NCBI GenBank assembly: GCA_023254985.1
Contig: JALRJT010000029.1
Location: 1 to 6,851 of the forward strand
Origin: Ilumatobacteraceae bacterium
GTDB lineage: Bacteria; Actinomycetota; Acidimicrobiia; Acidimicrobiales; Ilumatobacteraceae
Direction: 5' to 3'
Length of the DNA: 6,851 bases
Part shown: positions 1 through 6,295 of the stretch, one piece after another
Layout of the letters: each line of letters begins with the position of its first letter
How positions within the stretch are numbered: position 1 is the stretch's first letter
Notes under the pieces: model-generated
The model's database searches: none
Told to the model about the DNA's origin: nothing
The model's input: only the letters and a program-made list of their open reading frames with translations
Position numbers and translations under genes: made by a program

Positions 1-1172
1 GGGCCACTCAGCATCACCCGAGTCTTGACTGGGTACTTGGACAGCGTGTCTCGAATCTCGCTCATCGGCTTGTTGAGATCGATCGATACCACGGTGTCGT
101 GCAGATCCTCGACCGTCACCTCAGGGAGGAAGCGAGCAGGATCGGTCTCGAGTTGCTCGAGGAAGATGCCGTCGCGGGTGATCTTGCCGAGAGCCTGGCG
201 ATCTGCGCTGCACGAGACGGCCATCGCTACTGGACAACTTGCTCCATGGCGGGGAAGTCGAATGACGCGCACGTCGTGGCAGAAGTATTTGCCACCGAAT
301 TGTGCGCCGATTCCCGTTTGCTGAGAGAGCTTCAGCACCTTGGCTTCAAGGTCGAGGTCGCGGAATCCGTGACCAGTTGCGCTGCCACTCGTCGGAAGTG
401 AGTCGAGATAGCGGGCACTTGCCAACTTGGCCGTCTCGACGGCGTACTCGGCAGACGTTCCGCCGATCACGACGGCGAGATGGTATGGCGGGCACGCTGC
501 GGTGCCGAGTGTCTTCATCTTCTCGAACAGCCACGGCAACAACATCTTTTCGTTCAGGAGGGCTTTAGTCTCTTGGAACAGGTAACTCTTGTTCGCCGAA
601 CCGCCACCCTTGGCGAGGAACAGGAACTTGTAGGCATCTCCATCGACCGCGCGGATCTTGATCTCGGCCGGCAGGTTCGTGTTGGTGTTGCGCTCGTCGT
701 ACATCGTGAGAGGCGCGAGTTGGCTATAGCGCAGGTTGCTCGTGAGATAGGTGTCGTAGATACCGCGAGCGATCGCTTCCTCATCTCCGCCGCCAGTGAA
801 CACGAACTGGCCCTTCTTAGCTTTTACGATCGCTGTCCCGGTGTCCTGGCACATCGGCAACACACCACCGGCGGCGATGCTCGCGTTCTTCAGGAGATCG
901 AGCGCAACGAATCGGTCGTTGGCACTTGCCTCTGGATCATCGAGAATCTTGGCGAGTTGCTCGAGATGGCCCGAGCGCAACAAGTGGGCGATGTCGCGCA
1001 TCGCAGTTCGAGTGAGCAATGTGATCGCCGAGGGATCGACGCGAAGGAACTCACCGTGAGGTGTAGTGAACGTGTCGATGCCATCGGTTCCGAGCAGTCG
1101 GTACTCGGTCGTGTCCGGGCCGAGTGGGAGCAGATCGGAGTGAACGAATGGTGCCGGTTGGGATGAAGCCAT
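1..1172 (-). CDS. fumA: Fumarate hydratase, class I ([4Fe-4S], FumA type), 3' end cut by window edge
   Basis: This enzyme reversibly hydrates fumarate to (S)-malate in the TCA cycle, in the cytosol, with an oxygen-sensitive [4Fe-4S] cluster. Reading leftward from the ATG at 1172-1170, the frame stays open for 390 codons to base 1. The N-terminal cluster domain is intact. Residues 16-30 (LPLGPDTTEYRLLGT) are typical of the family. The three expected cluster cysteines are visible: Cys108 in PMCQDTGTA, Cys227 in GTAACPPYH and Cys313 in RHGASCPVA, followed by VSCSADR (319-325). The C-terminal domain begins around residue 350 (TVEDLHDTVVSIDLNKPMSE). Known family members are about 540-550 residues, so roughly 150 residues lie beyond the window. 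The thioredoxin-fold gene is 22 bp upstream on the same strand, so the two are probably cotranscribed. No strong Shine-Dalgarno site precedes the ATG. The family call is very secure. Its use as the housekeeping TCA fumarase is inferred. Confidence 0.97.
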   Translation of the reverse strand, partial: MASSQPAPFVHSDLLPLGPDTTEYRLLGTDGIDTFTTPHGEFLRVDPSAITLLTRTAMRDIAHLLRSGHLEQLAKILDDPEASANDRFVALDLLKNASIAAGGVLPMCQDTGTAIVKAKKGQFVFTGGGDEEAIARGIYDTYLTSNLRYSQLAPLTMYDERNTNTNLPAEIKIRAVDGDAYKFLFLAKGGGSANKSYLFQETKALLNEKMLLPWLFEKMKTLGTAACPPYHLAVVIGGTSAEYAVETAKLASARYLDSLPTSGSATGHGFRDLDLEAKVLKLSQQTGIGAQFGGKYFCHDVRVIRLPRHGASCPVAMAVSCSADRQALGKITRDGIFLEQLETDPARFLPEVTVEDLHDTVVSIDLNKPMSEIRDTLSKYPVKTRVMLSG

Positions 1173-1194
1173 CGTTGGTCCCGACCGCTCGCGC

Positions 1195-1683
1195 TTAGAC
1201 GAGAGCTGGCGTTCCCTTGAACGCGCCAGGATCGCCTGATGCGGGGATGAGTGGCTTGGACCACGCCACCGTCTCGGCGATCGTCGACGCGACCACGCGC
1301 CATTCCTTTGGGTTCCAACCTTCGGCGCTCGCGGCCACCGTTCCGTCTCCGCGAAGGAAGACGAAGGCGGGGAGTTCGCTGAGGCCCAGTTGCTTGACGA
1401 AGGTGCGGTCAGGGTCGGCGAAGGTGAGGAACTCTGTCGCGAGTGGTCCGAGGAACTGCTTGGCTTCAGTTGCACTCGCGGTGACGACGAAGTTGACGCG
1501 GGTGGCGGCACCGGAGAACTGGCGCATGATGCGAGCGCAGGTGTTCAGGATCCACGCACTTTCGTGCGTGTACGGGTCGATGATGAAGCTCGTGAGATGG
1601 AAAAGGGTGAGCCACTCGCGCAACGTCCGACCGTCCGCGTCGAGTGGGGTGAGGACGGTGTCGAGGGAGGGTGCTGTTGCCAC
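1195..1683 (-). CDS. Thioredoxin-fold protein without a CxxC active site
   Basis: This is a 162-residue soluble protein with no signal peptide. The pattern is thioredoxin-like: a beta-strand (FIIDP, 33-37), then the helix where the CxxC would sit, a second strand (RVNFVVTAS, 62-70), a conserved stretch FLTFADPDR (85-93), the cis-proline motif LPAFVFLRGDG (104-114) and a closing amphipathic helix. The active-site position reads YTHESAW (38-44), so both redox cysteines are absent. The only cysteine is Cys49. A disulfide reductase role is therefore unlikely. A binding, chaperone or structural role is possible but unknown. The upstream ATG at 1737 is in frame, but I prefer the GTG at 1683 because it sits 7 nt after a TACCGT box and keeps the divergent promoter region free of coding sequence. 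It precedes the fumarase gene by 22 bp. Similar proteins in other actinobacteria are usually annotated as hypothetical; that is from memory and unchecked. Confidence 0.8.
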   Translation of the reverse strand: MATAPSLDTVLTPLDADGRTLREWLTLFHLTSFIIDPYTHESAWILNTCARIMRQFSGAATRVNFVVTASATEAKQFLGPLATEFLTFADPDRTFVKQLGLSELPAFVFLRGDGTVAASAEGWNPKEWRVVASTIAETVAWSKPLIPASGDPGAFKGTPALV

Positions 1684-1690
1684 GCCTGAA

Positions 1691-1696
1691 ACGGTA
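1691..1696 (-). promoter_or_regulatory. Putative -10 box (TACCGT) for the thioredoxin-like/fumarase operon
   Basis: Read leftward, TACCGT fits the actinobacterial TANNNT -10 consensus and is followed by 7 nt and then the GTG start. A transcript starting 6-7 nt after the box would begin at or next to the start codon, making it leaderless. No convincing -35 is seen. The palindrome at 1705-1718 lies where a -35 would be. Confidence 0.45.
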
Positions 1697-1704
1697 GCAA
1701 TCTT

Positions 1705-1718
1705 GGGTCGCGCGACCC
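1705..1718. promoter_or_regulatory. Perfect 14-bp palindrome, candidate operator in a divergent promoter region
   Basis: GGGTCGCGCGACCC is identical to its own reverse complement. It lies between the divergent starts at 1683 and 1779. It is 8 bp from the leftward -10 box, over that promoter's -35 zone, and about 47 bp upstream of the rightward -10 box. This position suits a dimeric regulator acting on one or both operons. No regulator gene is in the window and the binding protein is unknown. The sequence is CG-rich, so chance remains possible. Confidence 0.4.
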
Positions 1719-1765
1719 GATATGGCCGTCGGCACATCCATTCGTGTGCCTACCGCGTCGCCCCC

Positions 1766-1771
1766 TAGCCT
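1766..1771 (+). promoter_or_regulatory. Putative -10 box (TAGCCT) for the CoA-ester lyase gene
   Basis: TAGCCT matches TANNNT and is followed by 7 nt and the ATG at 1779, again consistent with a leaderless mRNA. There is no Shine-Dalgarno site between the box and the ATG, and no good -35. Confidence 0.45.
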
Positions 1772-1778
1772 TGGGCGC

Positions 1779-2720
1779 ATGTCCGCTCGTTCACGCAACC
1801 TGCCCCGTCGTTCCTGCCTGTCGATTCCTGGATCGTCGGACAAAATGCTCGCCAAGGGTCCAGGCATCCCCGCCGACATGGTGTTCCTCGATCTTGAAGA
1901 TGCGGTAGCGCCAAAAGAAAAAGAGGCCTCGCGGGCAAAGATCGCTACTGCAATCCGCACACAGGAGTGGGGCGACAAGGTCCTGTGCGTGCGGGTGAAC
2001 GATTGGTCGACGAAGTGGACGGCCTTCGACATCATCGAAGTGGTCGGCAACGCGGGTCCGCGATTGGACGAAATCATGCTGCCGAAAGTCGAGTCGGCCG
2101 CACAGATCGTCGCCACCGACATGTTGCTTCGTCAAGTGGAAATCGCTGCAGGACTTCCGATCGGGCACATTGGCATCGAGGCCCAGATCGAGACCGCGCG
2201 CGGTCTCATCAACGTCGAAGAGATTTGTGCGGCAAGCCCGCGACTCGAGACGATCATCTTCGGTCCGGCCGACTTCGCTGCGAGCATGGAGATGCCGGTC
2301 CTTACGGGTGGCGTGCCGATCGAGCAGTACCCAGGAGATCACTTCCACTATGTGTTCAACAAGATCTTGATGGCCGGCCGTGCGAACTCATTGCAGGTCA
2401 TCGACGGTCCATTCCTCCACGTTCGCGACTCAGAGGGATTGCGCAATTACTCGCTGCGTGCTCGCATGCTCGGTTTCGACGGCAAGTGGGCGTTGCACCC
2501 CGACCAGGTCACGGTGCTCAACGACGTGTTCTCGCCGACGCAGGAACAGTTCGATCGTGCGTGGGCGATTATCGACGCCTACAGGGAAGCGACCGAGGGT
2601 GAAGGCAAGGGAGCTGTGATGTTCGGCAATGAGATGATCGACGAGGCCAGTCGCAAGATGGCACTCAAGTTCATCTCGCGCGGCGAGCGAGCCGGTCGCG
2701 TGCGTTCGCCGAAGAGCTGA
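1779..2720 (+). CDS. mcl: HpcH/HpaI-family CoA-ester lyase, probable L-malyl-CoA/beta-methylmalyl-CoA lyase
   Basis: This 313-residue TIM-barrel enzyme of the CitE/HpcH family is predicted to cleave beta-methylmalyl-CoA to glyoxylate plus propionyl-CoA, and/or to interconvert malyl-CoA with acetyl-CoA plus glyoxylate. It opens with the family pattern RRSCLSIPGSSDKML (10-24) and VFLDLEDAVAP (35-45). Likely active-site residues are Arg72 in CVRVNDW and the Mg2+ ligands Glu138 (EAQIETARG) and Asp165 (FGPADFAAS). The substrate and CoA region is IDGPF (208-212) and GFDGKWALHP (232-241). Asp288 in EMIDEASRKMA matches the C-terminal aspartate that a neighbouring subunit contributes in characterised malyl-CoA lyases. 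From memory it closely resembles the lyase found beside ccr and meaA in Streptomyces ethylmalonyl-CoA pathway loci. The ATG at 1779 is preferred to the in-frame ATG at 1722 because of the TAGCCT box and because family homology begins there. The HAD gene follows after 7 bp. Alternatives are a (3S)-malyl-CoA thioesterase or a citramalyl-CoA lyase, which the sequence alone does not exclude. Confidence 0.9.
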   Translation: MSARSRNLPRRSCLSIPGSSDKMLAKGPGIPADMVFLDLEDAVAPKEKEASRAKIATAIRTQEWGDKVLCVRVNDWSTKWTAFDIIEVVGNAGPRLDEIMLPKVESAAQIVATDMLLRQVEIAAGLPIGHIGIEAQIETARGLINVEEICAASPRLETIIFGPADFAASMEMPVLTGGVPIEQYPGDHFHYVFNKILMAGRANSLQVIDGPFLHVRDSEGLRNYSLRARMLGFDGKWALHPDQVTVLNDVFSPTQEQFDRAWAIIDAYREATEGEGKGAVMFGNEMIDEASRKMALKFISRGERAGRVRSPKS

Positions 2721-2727
2721 CGACTCC

Positions 2728-3441
2728 GTGTCACCTCGCTTCGACGCGGTGCTTTTCGATGCGGGTGGTGTGTTCATCCTTCCTGACCCGGTCGCGATGT
2801 CGAGAGCGGTCGCACCATTCGGAGGAGACGCGTCGATTCCCTCGTTGATGCGGGCGCACTACGCGGGCATGGCGAATCTCGATCGCTACGCGGCTGCTCA
2901 TGCGAAGGACACGATTGATTCGTTCAGCTGGGAGCCGTATCGCGAGGCCTACATGGACTGCGTCGGGATTCCCGACCAACACAAGTCACAAGCACAAGAG
3001 ATCGCGCGCAAGATGTTCTCGCCGTTCCTGTGGCGTTTTCCTATTGATGACTCGGTGGCCGCCTTATGGCGACTCCACCTTCACGGATTGCCGATTGGTG
3101 TTGTATCGAACGCGAGTGGTCAGGTCGAGGCGACACTCGCCGCGCAATGTGTGTGCCAGGTCGGCTCTGGCGCGGGTGTGCCGGTGTTGATCGTCACCGA
3201 CTCGCACGCCGTGGGCGTGGCTAAGCCGCATCCCGGTGTATTCGCCAATGCCATCGCGCTACTGAACAGTCGGGGAATCTCCACCGATCGCATCGCATAC
3301 GTCGGAGACTCCTACGTGAACGACGTGGGCGGAGCACGCAACGCGGGACTCCACCCGTTGCTCCTCGATCCCTATGACGATCACGCAGAGTTTGACTGCG
3401 AACGCATCACGTCGGTACACGACGTGATGAACTTCGTCTAG
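2728..3441 (+). CDS. HAD-superfamily (subfamily IA-like) hydrolase
   Basis: This 237-residue Rossmann-like protein shows all four HAD motifs. Motif I is LFDAGGVF with nucleophile Asp11. Motif II is GVVSNASG with Ser127. Motif III is GVAKPHPGVF with Lys166. Motif IV is YVGDSYVNDVGGARNAG with Asp194 and Asp199. A helical cap occupies roughly residues 20-105. The motif I position that normally carries the second aspartate (the general acid/base of phosphatases) is Gly13. This D-x-G pattern occurs in some active relatives such as YihX-like proteins, so it does not by itself mean inactivity. Phosphatase or dehalogenase-type hydrolysis is the family expectation, and the substrate cannot be told. 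The GTG start lies 7 bp after the lyase stop with no Shine-Dalgarno site, which suggests translational coupling and cotranscription. The stop codon overlaps that of the convergent dehydrogenase. Confidence 0.9.
   Translation: MSPRFDAVLFDAGGVFILPDPVAMSRAVAPFGGDASIPSLMRAHYAGMANLDRYAAAHAKDTIDSFSWEPYREAYMDCVGIPDQHKSQAQEIARKMFSPFLWRFPIDDSVAALWRLHLHGLPIGVVSNASGQVEATLAAQCVCQVGSGAGVPVLIVTDSHAVGVAKPHPGVFANAIALLNSRGISTDRIAYVGDSYVNDVGGARNAGLHPLLLDPYDDHAEFDCERITSVHDVMNFV
3438..3441. other. CTAG palindrome supplying both stop codons of convergent genes
   Basis: TAG at 3439-3441 ends the rightward HAD gene. The reverse complement of 3438-3440 is TAG and ends the leftward dehydrogenase. The four bases serve both genes, leaving no intergenic room for a terminator. 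Transcripts from each side must therefore run into the opposing gene or end inside it. Confidence 0.9.
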
Positions 3442-5057
3442 CGAGGTTTGGATTCCTCACACAGCCGGCGAGCGATCACCTTCAGGCACAATGTCTCGTC
3501 TGCTCCTTCGAAGATTGACAGCACGCGTGCATCGACGAAAAGTCGCGAAACCGGATATTCCTCGGCGTAGCCGTAACCGCCGTGGATCTGCATTGCTTCA
3601 CGGGTGACCCACTCGGCAGCCTTGCAGACATACGCCTTGACCATGCTCGCTTCCATCGCACCTTCGCCCTTGCCCATCATCTTGGCGACTGCATAACTGA
3701 ACTGGCGTGACGCCTGTGTGATGACGGCCATTCGGCCGAGCTTCAGCTTCGTGAGCTGGTACTCGGAGATTGGGCTTCCGAACACGGTGCGGTTGGTGGC
3801 GTAGTCGTAGGCGGCTTCATATGCGGCCTGCATTACTCCGACTGCACGCGCAGCGGTCTGGAGTCGACCATTTTCGAAGCCTTCCATTTGGTAGTAGAAG
3901 CCCTTGCCGAGACCGTCGTCTTCGCCGATCAAGTTGGCGTGGGGGACCCACCAGTTTTCGATCGCGATTTCGTAGCTATGCATGCCGCGATAGCCGATGG
4001 TGTCGATCGGGCGACCCTCCATCTTTCCGCCACCGGGTTGAGTGAACGTGAAGCCGTGTGCGTCGCCGATCGGCTTTGGAACGATGAAGATGCTGAGACC
4101 CTTGTGCAACTTGCTGCGATCAGGATCTGTGCGCGCAAGCAACATGAGCACGTTGGCGCGTGCGCCGAAGGTGCACCACGTCTTGACTCCGTTGATCACC
4201 CAGCCGTCGTTGCCATCGGAATCGGGAGTGCGGACAGCGGTGGTCTTCAGGCTGGCGACGTCGCTGCCGTAGTCGGGTTCCGTCACTGCGACTGCCGCCA
4301 TGACTTCAGTGGTTGCCAACTTCGGCAGCCACTCCTTCTTTTGAGCCTCGGTGCCACCCTTCACGAGTGCGCGGGTGAGGATCTCCGGTCGCGTGATCAG
4401 TGAGCCACCGATTCCGAGGGATGCGCGCGAGAGTTCTTCGGTGGCGATGCAGCTCGCCATGTATTCACCGTCGCCGCCTTCGCTGAAGCCGCCGTACTCG
4501 CTCGGCACCGACAGACCGAATGCGCCGAGCTCTGCAAGACCAGAGATGATCTCCTCGGGGACGTCCTCGTTGTATCGGTGGACGTGTTCCGCACGTGGGG
4601 CGATGATCTTTGCGGCGAAGCCGCGAAACGTGTCCTGCACCATCTCAAACTCGTCATCCAAGTGCCGCGGACCTTGCGAGTCTGCAAGTGAGGCAACGAA
4701 GTCGGGATTGCGATATGTCGAGACGAAGTCCATCGCCGATGCGAAGGGTTGGGCACTGACGCCCCACAGTGGCTCGCGGCCGAGAATACGACTGGCAACC
4801 TCATGCACCATGTCCGCGACAAATGCACAAGTGATGAGTCCCTCGGTTTCGCCCTTCGCGCCGTAGTCGATGAGTGACGAGGCCGTTTCGACTGCTGCGG
4901 CGCTGTGCGCGATGTCGTAGGCGAGTTGTTGCTGCACATCGGGGCCGCCGTTGGCGATCAGTGTTGCGATCCCCGTGCGAACCACCCCACGAGCGACGTC
5001 GACAACTTCTGCTGCACGTGTGATGTCTGGAGAGGTTCTCGAAGATGTGGAGGCCAT
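3438..5057 (-). CDS. mcd: Long acyl-CoA dehydrogenase, probable methylsuccinyl-CoA dehydrogenase
   Basis: This 539-residue FAD flavoenzyme is predicted to oxidise (2S)-methylsuccinyl-CoA to mesaconyl-CoA, passing electrons to electron-transfer flavoprotein. Residues about 1-130 form an extra N-terminal helical region (for example QQQLAYDIAHSAAAVETA, 43-60) that ordinary 380-400-residue acyl-CoA dehydrogenases lack. Methylsuccinyl-CoA dehydrogenases of about 550 residues have such an extension. The dehydrogenase core follows, with EFGLSVP-like packing (AFGLSVPSEYGGF, 179-191), the flavin motif VTEPDYGSD (258-266), IGYRGMHSYEI (354-364), GRLQTAARAVGV (397-408) and QIHGGYGYAEEYPVSR (490-505). 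The catalytic base is predicted to be Glu517 in SIFEGAD. The ATG at 5057 sits 6 nt after a TAGCGT box. It is convergent with the HAD gene and divergent from the membrane protein gene. Family membership is certain. The substrate rests on the extension and the neighbouring lyase and hydratase; another branched or dicarboxylic acyl-CoA is possible. Confidence 0.88.
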   Translation of the reverse strand: MASTSSRTSPDITRAAEVVDVARGVVRTGIATLIANGGPDVQQQLAYDIAHSAAAVETASSLIDYGAKGETEGLITCAFVADMVHEVASRILGREPLWGVSAQPFASAMDFVSTYRNPDFVASLADSQGPRHLDDEFEMVQDTFRGFAAKIIAPRAEHVHRYNEDVPEEIISGLAELGAFGLSVPSEYGGFSEGGDGEYMASCIATEELSRASLGIGGSLITRPEILTRALVKGGTEAQKKEWLPKLATTEVMAAVAVTEPDYGSDVASLKTTAVRTPDSDGNDGWVINGVKTWCTFGARANVLMLLARTDPDRSKLHKGLSIFIVPKPIGDAHGFTFTQPGGGKMEGRPIDTIGYRGMHSYEIAIENWWVPHANLIGEDDGLGKGFYYQMEGFENGRLQTAARAVGVMQAAYEAAYDYATNRTVFGSPISEYQLTKLKLGRMAVITQASRQFSYAVAKMMGKGEGAMEASMVKAYVCKAAEWVTREAMQIHGGYGYAEEYPVSRLFVDARVLSIFEGADETLCLKVIARRLCEESKPR

Positions 5058-5063
5058 GGGGCA

Positions 5064-5069
5064 ACGCTA
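5064..5069 (-). promoter_or_regulatory. Putative -10 box (TAGCGT) for the methylsuccinyl-CoA dehydrogenase gene
   Basis: Read leftward, TAGCGT is followed by TGCCCC and then the ATG at 5057, which is leaderless spacing. There is no Shine-Dalgarno site. The same hexamer precedes the MaoC gene at 6293-6298. No clear -35 is seen. Confidence 0.45.
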
Positions 5070-5114
5070 CCGAGAGGTATTTCCGTTGGCCTAACCGTGC
5101 GGGAGTGACTCGCC

Positions 5115-5120
5115 TACGAT
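5115..5120 (+). promoter_or_regulatory. Putative -10 box (TACGAT) for the membrane protein gene
   Basis: TACGAT is the best -10 match in the window. It lies 8 nt before the GTG at 5129, supporting that start over the ATG at 5045, which would lie inside the divergent dehydrogenase gene. No clear -35 is seen. Confidence 0.45.
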
Positions 5121-5128
5121 TTGGGGTA

Positions 5129-6295
5129 GTGGTATCGATCAGCGGGCTTCGCTCGACCCTCACGACCCTGAAGTGGGTGCTGTTCGCCGCGATCGTCTAC
5201 TTCTTCATCTTGCCGCTCATCCCCGGATTCCGGAACGCGGTGGCAGAACTGAGCCACGTCACGCCGTCTTTGCTCGTCCTCGGACTCGCTCTCGAGATGG
5301 CGGCCCTGTTCGCGTATTCGATGCTTACCCATGCCGTCCTCGGGACCCACCACCAAACGCCATCGGTATGGAGACTGTTTCGCATCCAGATGAGTACGAA
5401 GGCCGTCGGCAATATTCTTCCGGGTGGCAGTGCCGCCAGTAGCGCGCTTGGCTATCGCCTGTTGACGCTGTCGGGCGTAAGTGGGCCAGATGCCGGCTTT
5501 GCACTTGCCACTGCAGGACTCGGGTCGGCAGTGGTGCTCAACCTGATTTTGTGGGTCGGGTTGATTGCCTCGATCCCTGGTCGCGGAGTGAACGCCGCGT
5601 ACGGCACGGCCGCACTCGTCGGTGTCATCGTGATGCTGATCGCTGCCGCATTGATCTTCGGATTGATCGACGGCCAGGGTCGCGCTGAGCGCGCATTGCG
5701 CTGGTGCGCACGAACCATGCGCTTCGATGAAGACCGGGCAGCAGAAGTTCTGCGCCACATGGGGAACCGATTGCAAGGCCTCGCATCGGAGCCAGGCCTG
5801 TTGTGGCGGGTGTTGTTTTGGGCCACGGTGAACTGGTTGCTCGATGCAGTCGCGCTCTGGGTGTTTCTACGTGCTTTCGGCGCATCGCTCGATTTCGATG
5901 CGTTGATCGTGTCGTTCGGACTGGCCAACATCATGTCGGTTGTGCCGATCACTCCCGGCGGGCTCGGAATCGTCGAGGGCATCTACATTCCGACGCTGAT
6001 CGGATTCGGTCTCACGCGCAACACGGCGACGGTCGGCGTCCTTTCGTATCGCGTCGCGCAGTACTGGGTGCCCATCATTGTCGGTGGCGTGTTGTATCTC
6101 ACGTTGCGCGTAGGGCCGTTTGCTATCGAGCGACGTCAGAAGTTGAAGCCGATTCGTCGTATCGCAGCTGACGAAGTCGCGCACCCGTCGAGTCGCATCG
6201 ACTGGATCGAACATTATGCACCACGTGACCGCACCGGTCAGTTCCCGTTGCCCGACTTCAAGGGAATGGACGACGATGACGACATCGATGGGTAG
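5129..6295 (+). CDS. YbhN/AglD-type polytopic membrane protein (LPG_synthase_TM family)
   Basis: This 388-residue integral membrane protein matches the UPF0104/YbhN family related to the membrane domain of lysylphosphatidylglycerol synthase (MprF). Hydrophobic segments lie at about 15-32, 46-66, 121-148, 158-181, 225-250, 258-275 and 302-326, with further weakly hydrophobic stretches. Two family signatures are clear: the GNILPGGSAASSALGYR segment (94-110) and VPITPGGLGIVEG (272-284), followed by SYRVAQYWVPIIVGG (306-320). Related proteins are thought to move or modify membrane lipids, but the substrate here is unknown. The C-terminal tail after residue 330 is hydrophilic, first basic (ERRQKLKPIRR, 334-344), then ending in an aspartate run (DDDDD, 381-385). 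The GTG start is chosen because of the TACGAT box and because the family's N-terminal helix follows closely. The MaoC gene starts 11 bp after its stop. No functional link to the CoA-ester enzymes is evident. Confidence 0.88.
   Translation: MVSISGLRSTLTTLKWVLFAAIVYFFILPLIPGFRNAVAELSHVTPSLLVLGLALEMAALFAYSMLTHAVLGTHHQTPSVWRLFRIQMSTKAVGNILPGGSAASSALGYRLLTLSGVSGPDAGFALATAGLGSAVVLNLILWVGLIASIPGRGVNAAYGTAALVGVIVMLIAAALIFGLIDGQGRAERALRWCARTMRFDEDRAAEVLRHMGNRLQGLASEPGLLWRVLFWATVNWLLDAVALWVFLRAFGASLDFDALIVSFGLANIMSVVPITPGGLGIVEGIYIPTLIGFGLTRNTATVGVLSYRVAQYWVPIIVGGVLYLTLRVGPFAIERRQKLKPIRRIAADEVAHPSSRIDWIEHYAPRDRTGQFPLPDFKGMDDDDDIDG

Noticed and set aside
480..1166. Long rightward open frame of 228 codons
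   Set aside because: It lies entirely antisense to the fumarase gene, has no recognisable domain, and its openness is explained by the codon bias of the real gene.
1684..1778. Earlier ATG starts for the divergent pair (1737 leftward, 1722 rightward)
   Set aside because: Using both would make the two genes overlap head to head and leave no promoter. The residues added match nothing in the families, and TANNNT boxes support 1683 and 1779.
2728..3441. Calling the HAD protein a phosphoglycolate phosphatase because the pathway makes glyoxylate
   Set aside because: No substrate-defining residues can be read from the sequence, and the D-x-G motif I differs from typical phosphoglycolate phosphatases. 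The link would rest on adjacency alone.
5045..5128. ATG at 5045 as the start of the membrane protein
   Set aside because: It would place the start inside the divergent dehydrogenase gene and add 28 residues with no family match. GTG at 5129 has a TACGAT box 8 nt upstream.
5114..5776. Leftward open frame of 220 codons
   Set aside because: It is antisense to the membrane protein gene, rich in low-complexity charged residues, and lacks domains.
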